Notes: generated by a model not told the origin, from the sequence alone. Positions 1 to 8,382 are shown, counted from the first letter of the stretch. The stretch is DNA of 33,332 nucleotides from Clostridiales bacterium (GCA_030156665.1 JASGMB010000007.1:1-33332); one strand, 5' to 3'. Made by a program: numbers and translations.

Positions 1-2
1 AT

Positions 3-68
3 GCAGATTTTGTGACAGTTATCCGGTACCGATGGAATGGAAAGGTAAGGGAACTGGTAACAAATTGA
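3..68 (+). CDS. Possible 3' end of an upstream gene (edge fragment)
   Basis: An open frame runs in from the window edge and stops with TGA at 66-68. It would encode about 21 residues ending VRELVTN, with a plausible amino-acid mix. A second frame is open to 166 but reads less like protein. The fragment is too short to assign to a family. It matters because the next gene is JetD-like and Wadjet partner genes would normally lie just upstream; nothing in these 21 residues shows that this is one of them. Confidence 0.3.
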   Translation, partial: ADFVTVIRYRWNGKVRELVTN

Positions 69-147
69 GAATTGAATACAAATCAAGCACATTTTTATTA
101 GTATTTGTGGTAATACAACAATTTTTAGTTTTAAAGTTGGTTAATTA

Positions 148-245
148 TATAGATAACACACTTTAAAATTAGAAATAAATCAAGGAAGTTATCTATGAAA
201 TTCGCGCAGTTTGCAATCATGGAAATATTGAATTTTAAACTGCGC
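148..245. repeat. Two successive inverted repeats in the spacer before the JetD-like gene
   Basis: ATAGATAAC (149-157) pairs perfectly with GTTATCTAT (188-196). GCGCAGTTT (204-212) pairs perfectly with AAACTGCGC (237-245), with an inner CAAT/ATTG pairing at 214-217 and 227-230. Neither is followed by a T-run, so they do not look like intrinsic terminators. The spacer 69-288 holds no gene I can support. They could be a folded leader, a protein-binding region or the remains of an element end. Confidence 0.45.
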
Positions 246-288
246 TCATTATAAGAATCGGACAGTGCATATTAATGGAGTGTTTTGG

Positions 289-1596
289 ATGAATGAGACT
301 GATTTGCTTAGACAATGCGTGCTTTATTTTAAAAATAACAGGGGATTTAAAAGAGTTTTTGAAAAAATGAAAGAAAAGTATAAATCACTGGGAGCAATAG
401 GCGGGATAATTGTATTAACCGGTTTATCCGTGCAGGAACAGGAAGCCTTAACCGGCTTCCTTAAAAAGGATTATACAAAACAAAAATCGGCGAGCATAAA
501 AGTGGAAAACTTTGAAAAGGCATTGGACAAAACCCGATTTGCCGGATTGAACCTGGAAGATATACTAAAAGAATACTTTCATGAGGAGCTTGTTTCGAAT
601 AAAGAAAAGGCCAATATCTATAAGCAGCGCCGGGAGGATTTCTTTAAAAAAATAATAGATGCGTTTGAAGGTACACTTGCCGGGGACTGGGTACGGCATG
701 TCCTTCAAACCAGGGAAAATGCTTATATAACCTTCATAAAAAGGTATGATATGGATGAGAATAGATTAAAGGAGGATATCCATATTGTTTGTATAGCTCT
801 AAACAACCTGCCCTGTCTAACTGACCAGAAAAAACGCCTTGCAATGTTTGCTTCTGAAATTAGTAAAAATCCTCATATATTTGATGAAGGAACCGAATGT
901 GGTCAATTACTTCAGTATGCAATCATGTACCGCTTTAATGCAGTCAAACCTCAAAATGCAGAAGAAAAAGCAGAATTGTTTTATAAAGCGGGAATACTTG
1001 TGGACGAAATCTCAAACTATACTGTTTGCTGCGGATTAAAAGGATATATAGGCGGACAAATCCATCCGGGGTGGGAAGGATACTATACGATTGGAGAACC
1101 TATGCAGGTATCACTGGCCAATCTAAGCAAGCTTGATGCTATCACCAGTCCAATAGGAAAAGTATTTGTCTTTGAAAACCCTGCTGTTTTTTCAACGGTA
1201 TTAGACCAACTCTCCTGTATGTACCCTCCATTAATATGTACCTATGGACAGGTAAAACTTGCTTCTCTTGTATTATTGGATATGCTGGCAAAACAAGGGA
1301 CGACCATCTATTATTCAGGCGACTTTGATCCGGAAGGGCTATTAATAGCGGATAAGCTAAAAAAAAGATATGGAAGTCAATTAATATTATGGCGCTATCA
1401 TCCGAAAGATTATGAAGCCGTCCGTTCTAATAAAAAGATTAGCGCATGCAGTATAAAAAAACTGGAAAATATACAGGATGAACAGTTAAGACAATTGGGC
1501 CAATGCTTGAAAGAACAGGGGGATGCGGGGTATCAGGAGGCATTAATTGATGTGCTGATTGAGGATATATACATTATTTTAGAAAAACAGAAATGA
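289..1596 (+). CDS. TIGR02679/DUF2399 family protein, JetD-like (Wadjet type II Toprim nuclease subunit)
   Basis: 435 residues. The N-terminal half matches the DUF3323/TIGR02679 layout (G-x-I-x-L-T-G-L-S-x-x-E motif near residues 37-52). The C-terminal third is a DUF2399 Toprim-like domain: FENPAV with Glu296, PLICTYGQ, and GDFDPEG with Asp345/Asp347, followed by an ILWRYH segment. In Wadjet (JetABCD) systems JetD is the nuclease that cuts plasmid DNA extruded by the SMC-like JetABC complex; TIGR02679/DUF2399 proteins are the type II JetD. I start at ATG 289 because GGAG at 277-280 sits 8 bases upstream; the longer frame begins with GTG 265 without a good ribosome site. jetA, jetB and jetC are not in the window, and the gene after it is unrelated. 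The family call is firm from motifs; a defence role is inferred. Confidence 0.85.
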   Translation: MNETDLLRQCVLYFKNNRGFKRVFEKMKEKYKSLGAIGGIIVLTGLSVQEQEALTGFLKKDYTKQKSASIKVENFEKALDKTRFAGLNLEDILKEYFHEELVSNKEKANIYKQRREDFFKKIIDAFEGTLAGDWVRHVLQTRENAYITFIKRYDMDENRLKEDIHIVCIALNNLPCLTDQKKRLAMFASEISKNPHIFDEGTECGQLLQYAIMYRFNAVKPQNAEEKAELFYKAGILVDEISNYTVCCGLKGYIGGQIHPGWEGYYTIGEPMQVSLANLSKLDAITSPIGKVFVFENPAVFSTVLDQLSCMYPPLICTYGQVKLASLVLLDMLAKQGTTIYYSGDFDPEGLLIADKLKKRYGSQLILWRYHPKDYEAVRSNKKISACSIKKLENIQDEQLRQLGQCLKEQGDAGYQEALIDVLIEDIYIILEKQK

Positions 1597-1643
1597 AAAG
1601 TTTTTTATGAAAATACTATATAGCAGTTATAAAAAATGTATGA

Positions 1644-1649
1644 TATAAT
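1644..1649 (+). promoter_or_regulatory. Putative -10 box for the ACT/UPF0210 operon
   Basis: A perfect TATAAT lies 34 bases before ATG 1683. I do not see a convincing -35 box at 16-18 bases upstream, so this is a half-supported promoter. Confidence 0.35.
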
Positions 1650-1682
1650 ACGAAAATATGAAAAAATTTAAGGAGGTCTATT

Positions 1683-1952
1683 ATGAGAGCGGTAATTACT
1701 GTAATAGGAAAAGACAAGGTAGGAATTATTGCAGCGGTTAGCGGCATATTGGCAAACTGTAATGTAAATATACTGGATATCTCGCAGACCATCATGCAGG
1801 ATATGTTTACAATGATTATGCTGGTGGATATATCTAAAGCATGTGTTGATTTTTCAAATTTATCAGAACAGTTGGAGAAAAAAGGACAGGAACTTGGACT
1901 TTCCATAAAAATACAACATGAAGATATCTTTAATTCTATGCACCGTATATAA
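1683..1952 (+). CDS. ACT domain-containing protein (UPF0237 family)
   Basis: 89 residues forming one ACT domain of the UPF0237 type. It opens with an ITVIGKDKVGIIA motif, then a central VNILDISQ segment, as in ACT regulators that bind small ligands such as amino acids. A strong AAGGAGG stands 5-6 bases before ATG. The next gene (UPF0210) starts 12 bases after the stop, and this ACT + UPF0210 pair is a conserved neighbourhood in Firmicutes and other anaerobes. The partner suggests that the ACT domain senses a metabolite for, or forms a complex with, the UPF0210 protein; neither function is established by the sequence. Family assignment is confident, ligand unknown. Confidence 0.9.
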   Translation: MRAVITVIGKDKVGIIAAVSGILANCNVNILDISQTIMQDMFTMIMLVDISKACVDFSNLSEQLEKKGQELGLSIKIQHEDIFNSMHRI

Positions 1953-1964
1953 AGGGGGATAAGA

Positions 1965-3323
1965 ATGATCAGTCCATTTGAAGTCATAGAAACAATAAAA
2001 ATGATACAGGAGGAAAACCTCGATATCAGGACCATTACCATGGGTATATCCCTTAGGGACTGCTGCCATTCGGACGGGAGGATTGCCCGGGAAAAGATTT
2101 ACAATAAGATTACACGGCTTGCTGCAAACCTTGTAAAAGTTGGACAGGATATTGAAAAGGAATATGGCATTCCTATCATCAACAAAAGGATTTCTGTTAC
2201 TCCTATTTCCCTAATAGCAGAAAGCTGTGATGAAGAAGACTATGTAAAATTTGCAGAAACTCTAGATAAAGCAGCTGATATAGTAGGTGTTAATTTTATT
2301 GGCGGATTTTCTGCGCTGGTGCATAAAGGGTATACCGTAGGAGACCGAAAACTAATTAGGTCTATCCCCTTGGCGCTGAGTACAACTAAAAAAGTATGTT
2401 CTTCTGTAAATGTCGCAACCACCAAAGCCGGCATTAACATGGATGCAGTCAGGGAAATGGGGGAGGTTATTAAGCAGACTGCAGAGCTTACCGCTGATGA
2501 TGGAGGACTTGGGTGTGCCAAGTTGGTTGTATTTGCAAATGTCCCGGAAGACAACCCATTTATGGCGGGAGCCTTCCACGGTGTAGGTGAACCGGAGTGC
2601 GTAATCAATGTTGGCGTCAGCGGTCCCGGAGCAGTAAAGAGTGCACTGGAGAAGGTAAGAGGCGCTGATTTTGGTACGGTGGCTGAGACAGTTAAGAAAA
2701 CAGCCTTTAAGATTACAAGAATGGGCCAGCTGGTAGCTCGAGAAGCTTCAAAGAGATTGGGAGTATCTTTTGGCATAGTGGACCTATCCCTTGCCCCTAC
2801 TCCCGCAATAGGAGACAGTGTAGCTCACATCCTGGAAGAAATGGGCCTTGAAAAGTGTGGTGCCCATGGTACCACTGCTGCACTGGCGCTTCTGAATGAT
2901 GCGGTAAAAAAAGGAGGCATCATGGCGTCTTCTTATGTAGGGGGGTTAAGCGGTGCATTTATTCCGGTGAGTGAAGATGCAGGTATGATAGATGCGGTAG
3001 CAAAAGGTGCTTTATCTATTGAAAAGCTTGAAGCCATGACCTGTGTATGTTCGGTAGGATTGGATATGATTGTAGTACCAGGGAATACAAGCGCAGCAAC
3101 TATATCCGCTATTATTGCCGATGAAGCGGCTATAGGAGTGGTAAACAACAAGACAACGGCGGTAAGAATTATTCCTGCTCCGGGGAAAGACATCGGGGAT
3201 GTAGTTGAATTTGGAGGATTGCTAGGTTCCGGCCCGGTAATGAGGGTAAACGAATACAGCAGTGAAGAATTTATAAAAAGAGGCGGAAGAATTCCAGCGC
3301 CTATACACAGTTTGAGGAATTAA
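1965..3323 (+). CDS. UPF0210/DUF711 (PFL-fold) family protein
   Basis: 452 residues, full length for the UPF0210 family (also named PFL family protein for its fold similarity to pyruvate formate-lyase). Glycine-rich conserved segments are present, such as GGLGCAK near residue 180, GVSGPGAVK near 217, [14 protein letters not shown] near 275 and [20 protein letters not shown] near 368-387. I do not see a glycyl-radical motif, so calling it a formate lyase would be wrong. It follows the ACT-domain gene by 12 bases with GGGGGAT as ribosome site, so the two are almost certainly one transcript. Cellular role unknown. No intrinsic terminator follows; instead a folded spacer begins. Confidence 0.9.
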   Translation: MISPFEVIETIKMIQEENLDIRTITMGISLRDCCHSDGRIAREKIYNKITRLAANLVKVGQDIEKEYGIPIINKRISVTPISLIAESCDEEDYVKFAETLDKAADIVGVNFIGGFSALVHKGYTVGDRKLIRSIPLALSTTKKVCSSVNVATTKAGINMDAVREMGEVIKQTAELTADDGGLGCAKLVVFANVPEDNPFMAGAFHGVGEPECVINVGVSGPGAVKSALEKVRGADFGTVAETVKKTAFKITRMGQLVAREASKRLGVSFGIVDLSLAPTPAIGDSVAHILEEMGLEKCGAHGTTAALALLNDAVKKGGIMASSYVGGLSGAFIPVSEDAGMIDAVAKGALSIEKLEAMTCVCSVGLDMIVVPGNTSAATISAIIADEAAIGVVNNKTTAVRIIPAPGKDIGDVVEFGGLLGSGPVMRVNEYSSEEFIKRGGRIPAPIHSLRN

Positions 3324-3339
3324 CATGAAAATAGTGGGG

Positions 3340-3590
3340 AGTGGACAGTTGGAGCAAAACAAAAACCACTAAAAAAAGTCCGGTTTAGCAGTTTCATCAT
3401 TATTTGTGACCTGTAGAGGCCGGTCGTGGCGGTCAATATGATGACAGCTTCAAATTGTGAGTTTTAGAAATTCCATAAGACCAGCACGGGTGAGGAGCAT
3501 CATGTATGGAATGTTGCAGTCGGAAAATCACTATGGATGGTGATTTTAGGCTTATCCCGGCACGGATTCCGGCATAAACCGACGGCAAAA
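3340..3590 (+). ncRNA. Candidate structured RNA in a 328-base gene-free spacer
   Basis: This spacer has at least four strong pairings visible by eye. (1) TCATCAT (3394-3400) pairs with ATGATGA (3438-3444), continuing through ATT/AAT to GACC (3408-3411) with GGTC (3431-3434). (2) ATTCCATA (3470-3477) pairs with TATGGAAT (3505-3512). (3) GTCGG (3519-3523) pairs with CCGAC (3579-3583), enclosing (4) an 8-bp hairpin AAAATCAC/GTGATTTT (3524-3531, 3540-3547) and a small ATCC/GGAT hairpin. It is locally richer in G+C than the other spacers and contains no credible ORF. I compared it mentally with T-box, cobalamin, SAM, lysine, ZTP, THF, c-di-GMP, RNase P and SRP consensus pieces and found no match. 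Strand is assumed from the flanking genes. It could be a riboswitch-like leader of the DUF3810 gene, an independent RNA, or a decayed element. Confidence 0.45.
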
Positions 3591-3651
3591 CATAGAATAC
3601 ATGATGTTAATCATCCAGATAAAACATATGGATGAAAGTTGGAATAATCGT

Positions 3652-4767
3652 ATGAAAACTGTCAATCAGTTTAAAAAACTAATGTACGTTATATTTTTGC
3701 CTGTTGGGCTATTATTATTTTTTCTCTCGTCATCTGCACCTGCTTTGACCGAGAAAGTGTATTCCAATGGTATTTTTAAAATAATTGGGCAGGTTCTAAG
3801 CCTTATTACCGCTCTTTTACCATTTTCTCTTGCCGAGTTCACAATTATATTTCTTGTACTTTTTATCCTATGGAATTTAATCCGGATAATCATAAGAATG
3901 TTAAAAGAAAAATCAAGAAAGTGGCATATTGTCTTAAATTTTTTTATAAATATACTTGCATTTGCAAGTATAATTTATTTTGGCTTTGTTATTCTTTGGG
4001 GATTAAATTATAACCGTTTGCCGTTTTCCAGTATTGCCAATCTTGATGTGCGCCCGACTTCTGTTAAGGAACTGGCTGAAGTATGTGAAAATATTATAGG
4101 ACGTGCAAATGAATTACGCAGTAAAGTTAGTGAAAATAAAGAGGGTGTGATGTATCTTCCTAATGGTATTGGGGATGCATTAAAACGTGCTTATAAAGGT
4201 TATGAGAATGCGGCAAAATTATACCCGGAACTAGGTGGCAGATATGGACGACCAAAGGGTGTCATCTTTTCAAAAGCTATGTGTTACACAGGGATAGAAG
4301 GAGTATACTTTCCATTTACTGCGGAGGCGAACGTAAATATAGCGATACCGGATTCATCGATACCCAGTACAACAACACATGAGATGGCTCATCAACGTGG
4401 ATTTGCCAGAGAAGATGAAGCAAATTATATCGCCTACCTTACGTGTAGCATGCATCCGGATGTTGATTTTCAATACTCCGGAACTCTTCTGGCATTAATT
4501 CATACCATGAATACATTGTATGATTATGACCGTGAGCAATATAACCGGTTGCGTACAAAGTATAGTAAAGGTGTCATACGAGATTTATCCGCAATCAGAG
4601 AGTTTTGGAAGCAGTATGAGGGACCGGTTGAAAATGTATCTTCCTCCATAAATGACGCATACCTTAAAGCAAATTTGCAAAGGGACGGCATATACAGTTA
4701 TGGCAGAATGGTTGACTTATTAATTGCCGAATATAGAACAAAAGTTTCAAGACCACAAATCCAATAG
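3652..4767 (+). CDS. DUF3810 domain membrane protein with HExxH metalloprotease motif
   Basis: 371 residues from this start. Three N-terminal membrane segments (roughly residues 9-30, 47-75 and 95-122) are followed by a long soluble domain. HEMAHQRGFAREDEAN shows a zincin-type HExxH motif followed by a downstream Glu, the layout of a zinc metalloprotease. The family is DUF3810, which has no established substrate. The start is uncertain: ATG 3601 and ATG 3628 are in frame but lack ribosome sites, and an earlier start would run into the folded spacer. ATG 3652 has only a weak TTGGA upstream but gives the positively charged N-terminus expected before the first membrane helix. The family call is good; protease activity is inferred from the motif. 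Confidence 0.85.
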   Translation: MKTVNQFKKLMYVIFLPVGLLLFFLSSSAPALTEKVYSNGIFKIIGQVLSLITALLPFSLAEFTIIFLVLFILWNLIRIIIRMLKEKSRKWHIVLNFFINILAFASIIYFGFVILWGLNYNRLPFSSIANLDVRPTSVKELAEVCENIIGRANELRSKVSENKEGVMYLPNGIGDALKRAYKGYENAAKLYPELGGRYGRPKGVIFSKAMCYTGIEGVYFPFTAEANVNIAIPDSSIPSTTTHEMAHQRGFAREDEANYIAYLTCSMHPDVDFQYSGTLLALIHTMNTLYDYDREQYNRLRTKYSKGVIRDLSAIREFWKQYEGPVENVSSSINDAYLKANLQRDGIYSYGRMVDLLIAEYRTKVSRPQIQ

Positions 4768-4916
4768 GGTGCATTTAATATTTTTGAAGCATATTATTCC
4801 AATAACAGGAGTTCCAAGGCTAAGAGCCTGTAAACTTGCGTCTAAGGTCATTTGTTTTTTTATTAATTTTTCCGTATATTTAGACATATTATGGTATAAT
4901 AAAAGAGGTGAATGGT

Positions 4917-5837
4917 ATGAAAATTGCTATAGCAGGTATCGGTGGAGTAGGCGGGTATTATGGTGGTAAGCTGGCGTACGCATATGAGAGAGGCGGTCAG
5001 CATGAAGTATATTTTATAGCAAGGGGGGGACATCTTGCAAAAATAAAAGAAAACGGTTTAATATTGGATGCAGTAGACGGGACTTACACCTGCAGGCCAA
5101 AGCTTGCAACAGATAAACCAGAAGAGATTGGGACAGTCGATATGGTTATTCTCTGTACTAAAAGCTATGACCTGGAAGAGACAGCTCAAAGTTTAAAACC
5201 TATTGTATCTGGGAATACCTATGTATTGCCTCTTCTGAACGGTGTTGAGAACGATGTTCTCCTACGGAGAAATTTGGGCAAAGGAAAGATACTAAACGGC
5301 TGTGCATATATCGTATCTTATATAGAAAAACCCGGCACTGTTAAACAGGATGGAGGCAACTGCAAGCTTTTCTTTGGAGGTATCCAGGAGCAGGTTGAAG
5401 AATTAGAATATATTGATGAAATCTTTAAAGGCGCCGGGATAAAGTCTAATCTTCAGAGAGATATAGATACAGCCATATGGTCTAAATATCTTTTCATCTG
5501 TGCTTATGCTGGAATAACAGCTTATTATAATACAACGATAGGACCTATCATCAAAGATCCTCAAAATATAGAAATGTTAAGAGGAATGATGACAGAAGTG
5601 GAACAGATAGCCCGGAAAAAAGGAGTGCCGCTTCCTGATGATATTGTGGGGCGGTCCATGAAGCTTGCATTGGGAATGGATTATGATGCATCCTCTTCCC
5701 TCCAAAGAGATATTGAAAAAGGGAGAAAAAATGAACTGGAAATATTTAATGGCACAATTGTGAGAATGGGACAGGAATTAAATATAGAAACACCTTTTAA
5801 TAAAAAAGTATATGAAGGCATAAAAAATCGTTTGTAA
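4917..5837 (+). CDS. Ketopantoate reductase family protein (PanE/ApbA-like 2-dehydropantoate 2-reductase)
   Basis: 306 residues. The N-terminus carries the Rossmann GxGGVGGYYGG dinucleotide-binding motif, then VDMVILCTKSYDLEET and PLLNGVEN, as in NADPH-dependent ketopantoate reductases. The C-terminal domain has the conserved WSKYLFICA segment with the family's Lys, and ends in KGRKNELEIFNG. The expected reaction is reduction of 2-dehydropantoate to pantoate in coenzyme A synthesis, but many PanE paralogues have other 2-keto substrates and there are no pan genes nearby. ATG 4917 is preferred: AGAGGTG at 4904-4910 lies 6 bases upstream, while the longer frame from GTG 4908 would overlap its own ribosome site. 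Confidence 0.85.
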   Translation: MKIAIAGIGGVGGYYGGKLAYAYERGGQHEVYFIARGGHLAKIKENGLILDAVDGTYTCRPKLATDKPEEIGTVDMVILCTKSYDLEETAQSLKPIVSGNTYVLPLLNGVENDVLLRRNLGKGKILNGCAYIVSYIEKPGTVKQDGGNCKLFFGGIQEQVEELEYIDEIFKGAGIKSNLQRDIDTAIWSKYLFICAYAGITAYYNTTIGPIIKDPQNIEMLRGMMTEVEQIARKKGVPLPDDIVGRSMKLALGMDYDASSSLQRDIEKGRKNELEIFNGTIVRMGQELNIETPFNKKVYEGIKNRL

Positions 5838-5871
5838 GATTATATCTATAAAGAGAATAGGAGATATACAA

Positions 5872-6384
<513 letters not shown>

Positions 6385-6400
6385 AATTATAAAAAATTTC

Positions 6401-6429
6401 TTGCAAATTTTTTGTTTTTAGTCTATAAT
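6401..6429 (+). promoter_or_regulatory. Promoter for the ammonium transporter gene
   Basis: TTGCAA (6401-6406), a 17-base spacer and TATAAT (6424-6429). The predicted start of transcription near 6436 gives a leader of about 150 bases that contains the attenuator described next. Confidence 0.65.
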
Positions 6430-6468
6430 AAAGATAAGTTAATTATTGCGATGATGTAATATTTATAC

Positions 6469-6525
6469 TGAAGTGAAGACGCTTCGTTGAAGAGAATGAT
6501 CTCTTTAATGGATGGCGTCTTTTTT
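6469..6525 (+). promoter_or_regulatory. ANTAR-type tandem-hairpin antiterminator with overlapping terminator, upstream of amt
   Basis: Hairpin P1: GAAGT (6470-6474), hexaloop GAAGAC, GCTTC (6481-6485). After a 3-base linker, hairpin P2: GAAGAG (6489-6494), hexaloop AATGAT, CTCTTT (6501-6506). P2's loop has A at position 1 and G at position 4, the hallmark of RNAs bound by ANTAR-domain antiterminators (EutV, NasR, AmiR). P1's loop keeps G4 but has G at position 1. An alternative terminator stem, AAGACGC (6476-6482) with GCGTCTT (6515-6521), is followed by a T-run (6520-6525) and uses the loop and 3' arm of P1. The terminator and P1 are therefore mutually exclusive. No ANTAR gene is in the window. 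Confidence 0.6.
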
Positions 6526-6585
6526 ATTTGTCAATTTTAAAATATAAAAAATTTAAGGAGTAAAAATTTTAAGGAGGCGGCAAAG

Positions 6586-7929
6586 ATGTTAAGAACAATG
6601 ATGAAAAGAAAACTATTAGTGTTTATTTTAAGTCTTATGATTATTTTAGTTCCCTTTGCAGTTTATGCTGCTGATGGACCTACCCCGGAGAGCAACGCTG
6701 TTGCCATAAATACTGTATGGACACTTGTAGCGGCTTTTCTGGTGTTTATTATGCATGCAGGCTTCACGTGTGTTGAAGCAGGATTTACACAATCAAAAAA
6801 TACAGTGAATATAATTATGAAAAACTTTATGACTGTTTGTATTGGTGTTGTAGTTTATTATTTGATAGGTTTTGCGCTAATGTTTGGTCCTGATATTGCA
6901 GGTTTTATCGGTTCAAAGGGTTTTGCACTTACACAGCGGGAGTTATTTGATTTTGGAATTCCTTTGGATGCTTTTTGGTTCTTCCAGGCAGTATTCGCAG
7001 CAACATGTGCCACTATTGTTTCGGGAGCGATGGCTGAACGTACAAAGTTTAATGCATATTTACTGTTCTGTATTTTTATCTGTGCCGTAACCTATCCAAT
7101 CATAGGTCATTGGATCTGGGGTGGCGGATGGCTTCAAAAATTAGGTTTTATAGATTTTGCAGGGTCAACCGTAGTGCATGCTGTGGGAGGTATGTCGGCA
7201 TTAATAGGTGCGTGGATGGTTGGAGCCAGAGTAGGAAAATATTCTCCCGATGGAAAGGTCCATGCAATTCCAGGGCACAGTATACCGCTTGGAGCATTAG
7301 GCGTTCTTCTATTATGGTTTGGATGGTTCGGATTTAACCCGGGTAGCACTCTGGCGGGTACAAATCCTGCCATTGCTTCAATCGCAGTAACAACCATGCT
7401 GGCAGGCGCAGCGGCTACCATAACAAGCATGCTGTTTAGCTGGATTAGATATGGAAAGCCGGATGTCAGCTTAACACTCAATGGCTGTCTGGCAGGGCTG
7501 GTTGCTATCACTGCAGGAGCAGCAGCTGTAACCGCAAATGGTGCTTTAATCATCGGCGGTGCAGCAGGGATATTGATGATATTTGCAGTAGAATTTTTTG
7601 ATAGGATCGCAAAAATTGATGATCCGGTGGGTGCAATATCCGTTCACGGTGTTTGCGGAAGCTTTGGTACAATCATGGTTGGATTGTTTGCTAAAGAAGG
7701 CGGGTTATTATACGGTGGAGGAGCTGTGCTGCTAGGGGTGCAAGTTCTAGGCGTTGCAGCAGCCCTTGCTTTTGCAGGAATTATGGGACTGGTTGTATTT
7801 GGAGCACTAAAAGCAACAACAGGTATAAGGGTGACTGAAGAAGAAGAACATAATGGTCTCGATATCGGAGAACACGGAATATCTGCTTATGCAGAAACCT
7901 CAACAGCACCTGCTGCTAACATTTTTTAA
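6586..7929 (+). CDS. Ammonium transporter (Amt family)
   Basis: 447 residues. A cleavable signal sequence (positives, hydrophobic core, likely cut after VYA at 28) precedes the usual 11 membrane helices. Conserved Amt features: IDFAGSTVVHAVGG with Asp190 and pore His198, FFQAVFAA near 132, GWFGFNPGS near 246, and ISVHGVCGSFGTI with the second pore His354. It moves ammonium across the cytoplasmic membrane and is typically gated by a P-II protein; the P-II gene lies directly upstream. AAGGAGG at 6571-6577 is the ribosome site. Expression probably depends on readthrough of the ANTAR-like attenuator. The C-terminal tail after GIRVTEEEE resembles the P-II-contacting cytosolic tail of the family. 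Confidence 0.95.
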   Translation: MLRTMMKRKLLVFILSLMIILVPFAVYAADGPTPESNAVAINTVWTLVAAFLVFIMHAGFTCVEAGFTQSKNTVNIIMKNFMTVCIGVVVYYLIGFALMFGPDIAGFIGSKGFALTQRELFDFGIPLDAFWFFQAVFAATCATIVSGAMAERTKFNAYLLFCIFICAVTYPIIGHWIWGGGWLQKLGFIDFAGSTVVHAVGGMSALIGAWMVGARVGKYSPDGKVHAIPGHSIPLGALGVLLLWFGWFGFNPGSTLAGTNPAIASIAVTTMLAGAAATITSMLFSWIRYGKPDVSLTLNGCLAGLVAITAGAAAVTANGALIIGGAAGILMIFAVEFFDRIAKIDDPVGAISVHGVCGSFGTIMVGLFAKEGGLLYGGGAVLLGVQVLGVAAALAFAGIMGLVVFGALKATTGIRVTEEEEHNGLDIGEHGISAYAETSTAPAANIF

Positions 7930-7947
7930 ATAAATTTTCTGGTATGC

Positions 7948-7977
7948 TTGTACTAAATTGTAGATTTATTATATAAT
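7948..7977 (+). promoter_or_regulatory. Putative promoter for the coiled-coil protein gene
   Basis: TTGTAC (7948-7953), 18 bases, TATAAT (7972-7977), ending 46 bases before the ATG. The -10 box is perfect, the -35 box fair. Confidence 0.45.
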
Positions 7978-8023
7978 AAAGTTATTATAAATTGACTTCA
8001 GACAAAAAGAGGGAGGGCATACC

Positions 8024-8320
8024 ATGGAGGAATTGTTGAGACAGCTTTTGGATGAGGTAAAAGGGTTAAAGCAGGAAGTAAAAGATATTAAACAAACTGT
8101 TAATTCCATTGATAAAAGAGTTGATTCGGTCGAAAGAAAATTAGATAGTTTTATTGAAGAGACCAGGCAAAATATTAAAGGTTTGGATGATATGGTTAAC
8201 AGGATATACCTTAAACTTGAGGCAGATATGGAAGAAGTTAAAGAGGATGTAAAAGCAGTTGCAGAAATAGCAGGAATACATGCAATGGAATTGCAAAAAT
8301 TAAAAAGAAGGCCTGTTTAA
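8024..8320 (+). CDS. Small coiled-coil protein, function unknown
   Basis: 98 residues, almost entirely amphipathic helix. Heptad-like spacing of Leu/Ile/Val runs through residues 4-75 (for example LLDEVKGLKQEVKDIKQTV), which should form an oligomeric coiled coil. There is no signal peptide, membrane helix, cysteine or catalytic motif. A GGGAGGG ribosome site lies 7 bases before ATG. It has its own putative promoter and is closed by a 13-bp terminator, so it is a single-gene unit between amt and the zinc-ribbon gene. Similar short helical proteins are common in clostridia as hypothetical proteins; I do not recognise a named family and infer no function beyond self-association or a scaffold role. 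Confidence 0.8.
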   Translation: MEELLRQLLDEVKGLKQEVKDIKQTVNSIDKRVDSVERKLDSFIEETRQNIKGLDDMVNRIYLKLEADMEEVKEDVKAVAEIAGIHAMELQKLKRRPV

Positions 8321-8344
8321 AATTCCATATGTAAATATGTGAGT

Positions 8345-8382
8345 AAAACATCTTTACTTTATGTAAAGATGTTTTATTTTTT
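8345..8382 (+). terminator. Intrinsic terminator after the coiled-coil gene
   Basis: A perfect 13-bp stem, AAAACATCTTTAC (8345-8357) with GTAAAGATGTTTT (8363-8375), has a 5-base loop and is followed by ATTTTTT. It lies 25 bases after the stop codon. Confidence 0.9.

Noticed and set aside
2-166. Second frame open from the window edge to 166
   Set aside because: It covers the first inverted repeat and reads as low-quality hydrophobic sequence without family resemblance.
2240-2776. Long minus-strand open frame inside the UPF0210 gene
   Set aside because: It is antisense to a clear family member, has no ribosome site and has composition typical of a shadow frame. Similar antisense frames inside the ATPase, exporter and pst genes were dismissed for the same reason.
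3324-3369. 15-codon ORF just after the UPF0210 gene
   Set aside because: No ribosome site and no motif; it overlaps the beginning of the folded region.
3560-3600. c-di-GMP or cobalamin riboswitch from the CACGG/CCGGCATAAACC pieces
   Set aside because: Only short fragments resemble the consensus; the conserved core arrangement is absent.
4817-4829. Small hairpin AGGCT/AGCCT as a terminator after the DUF3810 gene
   Set aside because: Only 5 bp and no T-run.
4895-4900. TATAAT before the ketopantoate reductase gene as its -10 box
   Set aside because: Transcription would start near 4907, inside the ribosome site at 4904-4910, and no -35 box fits.
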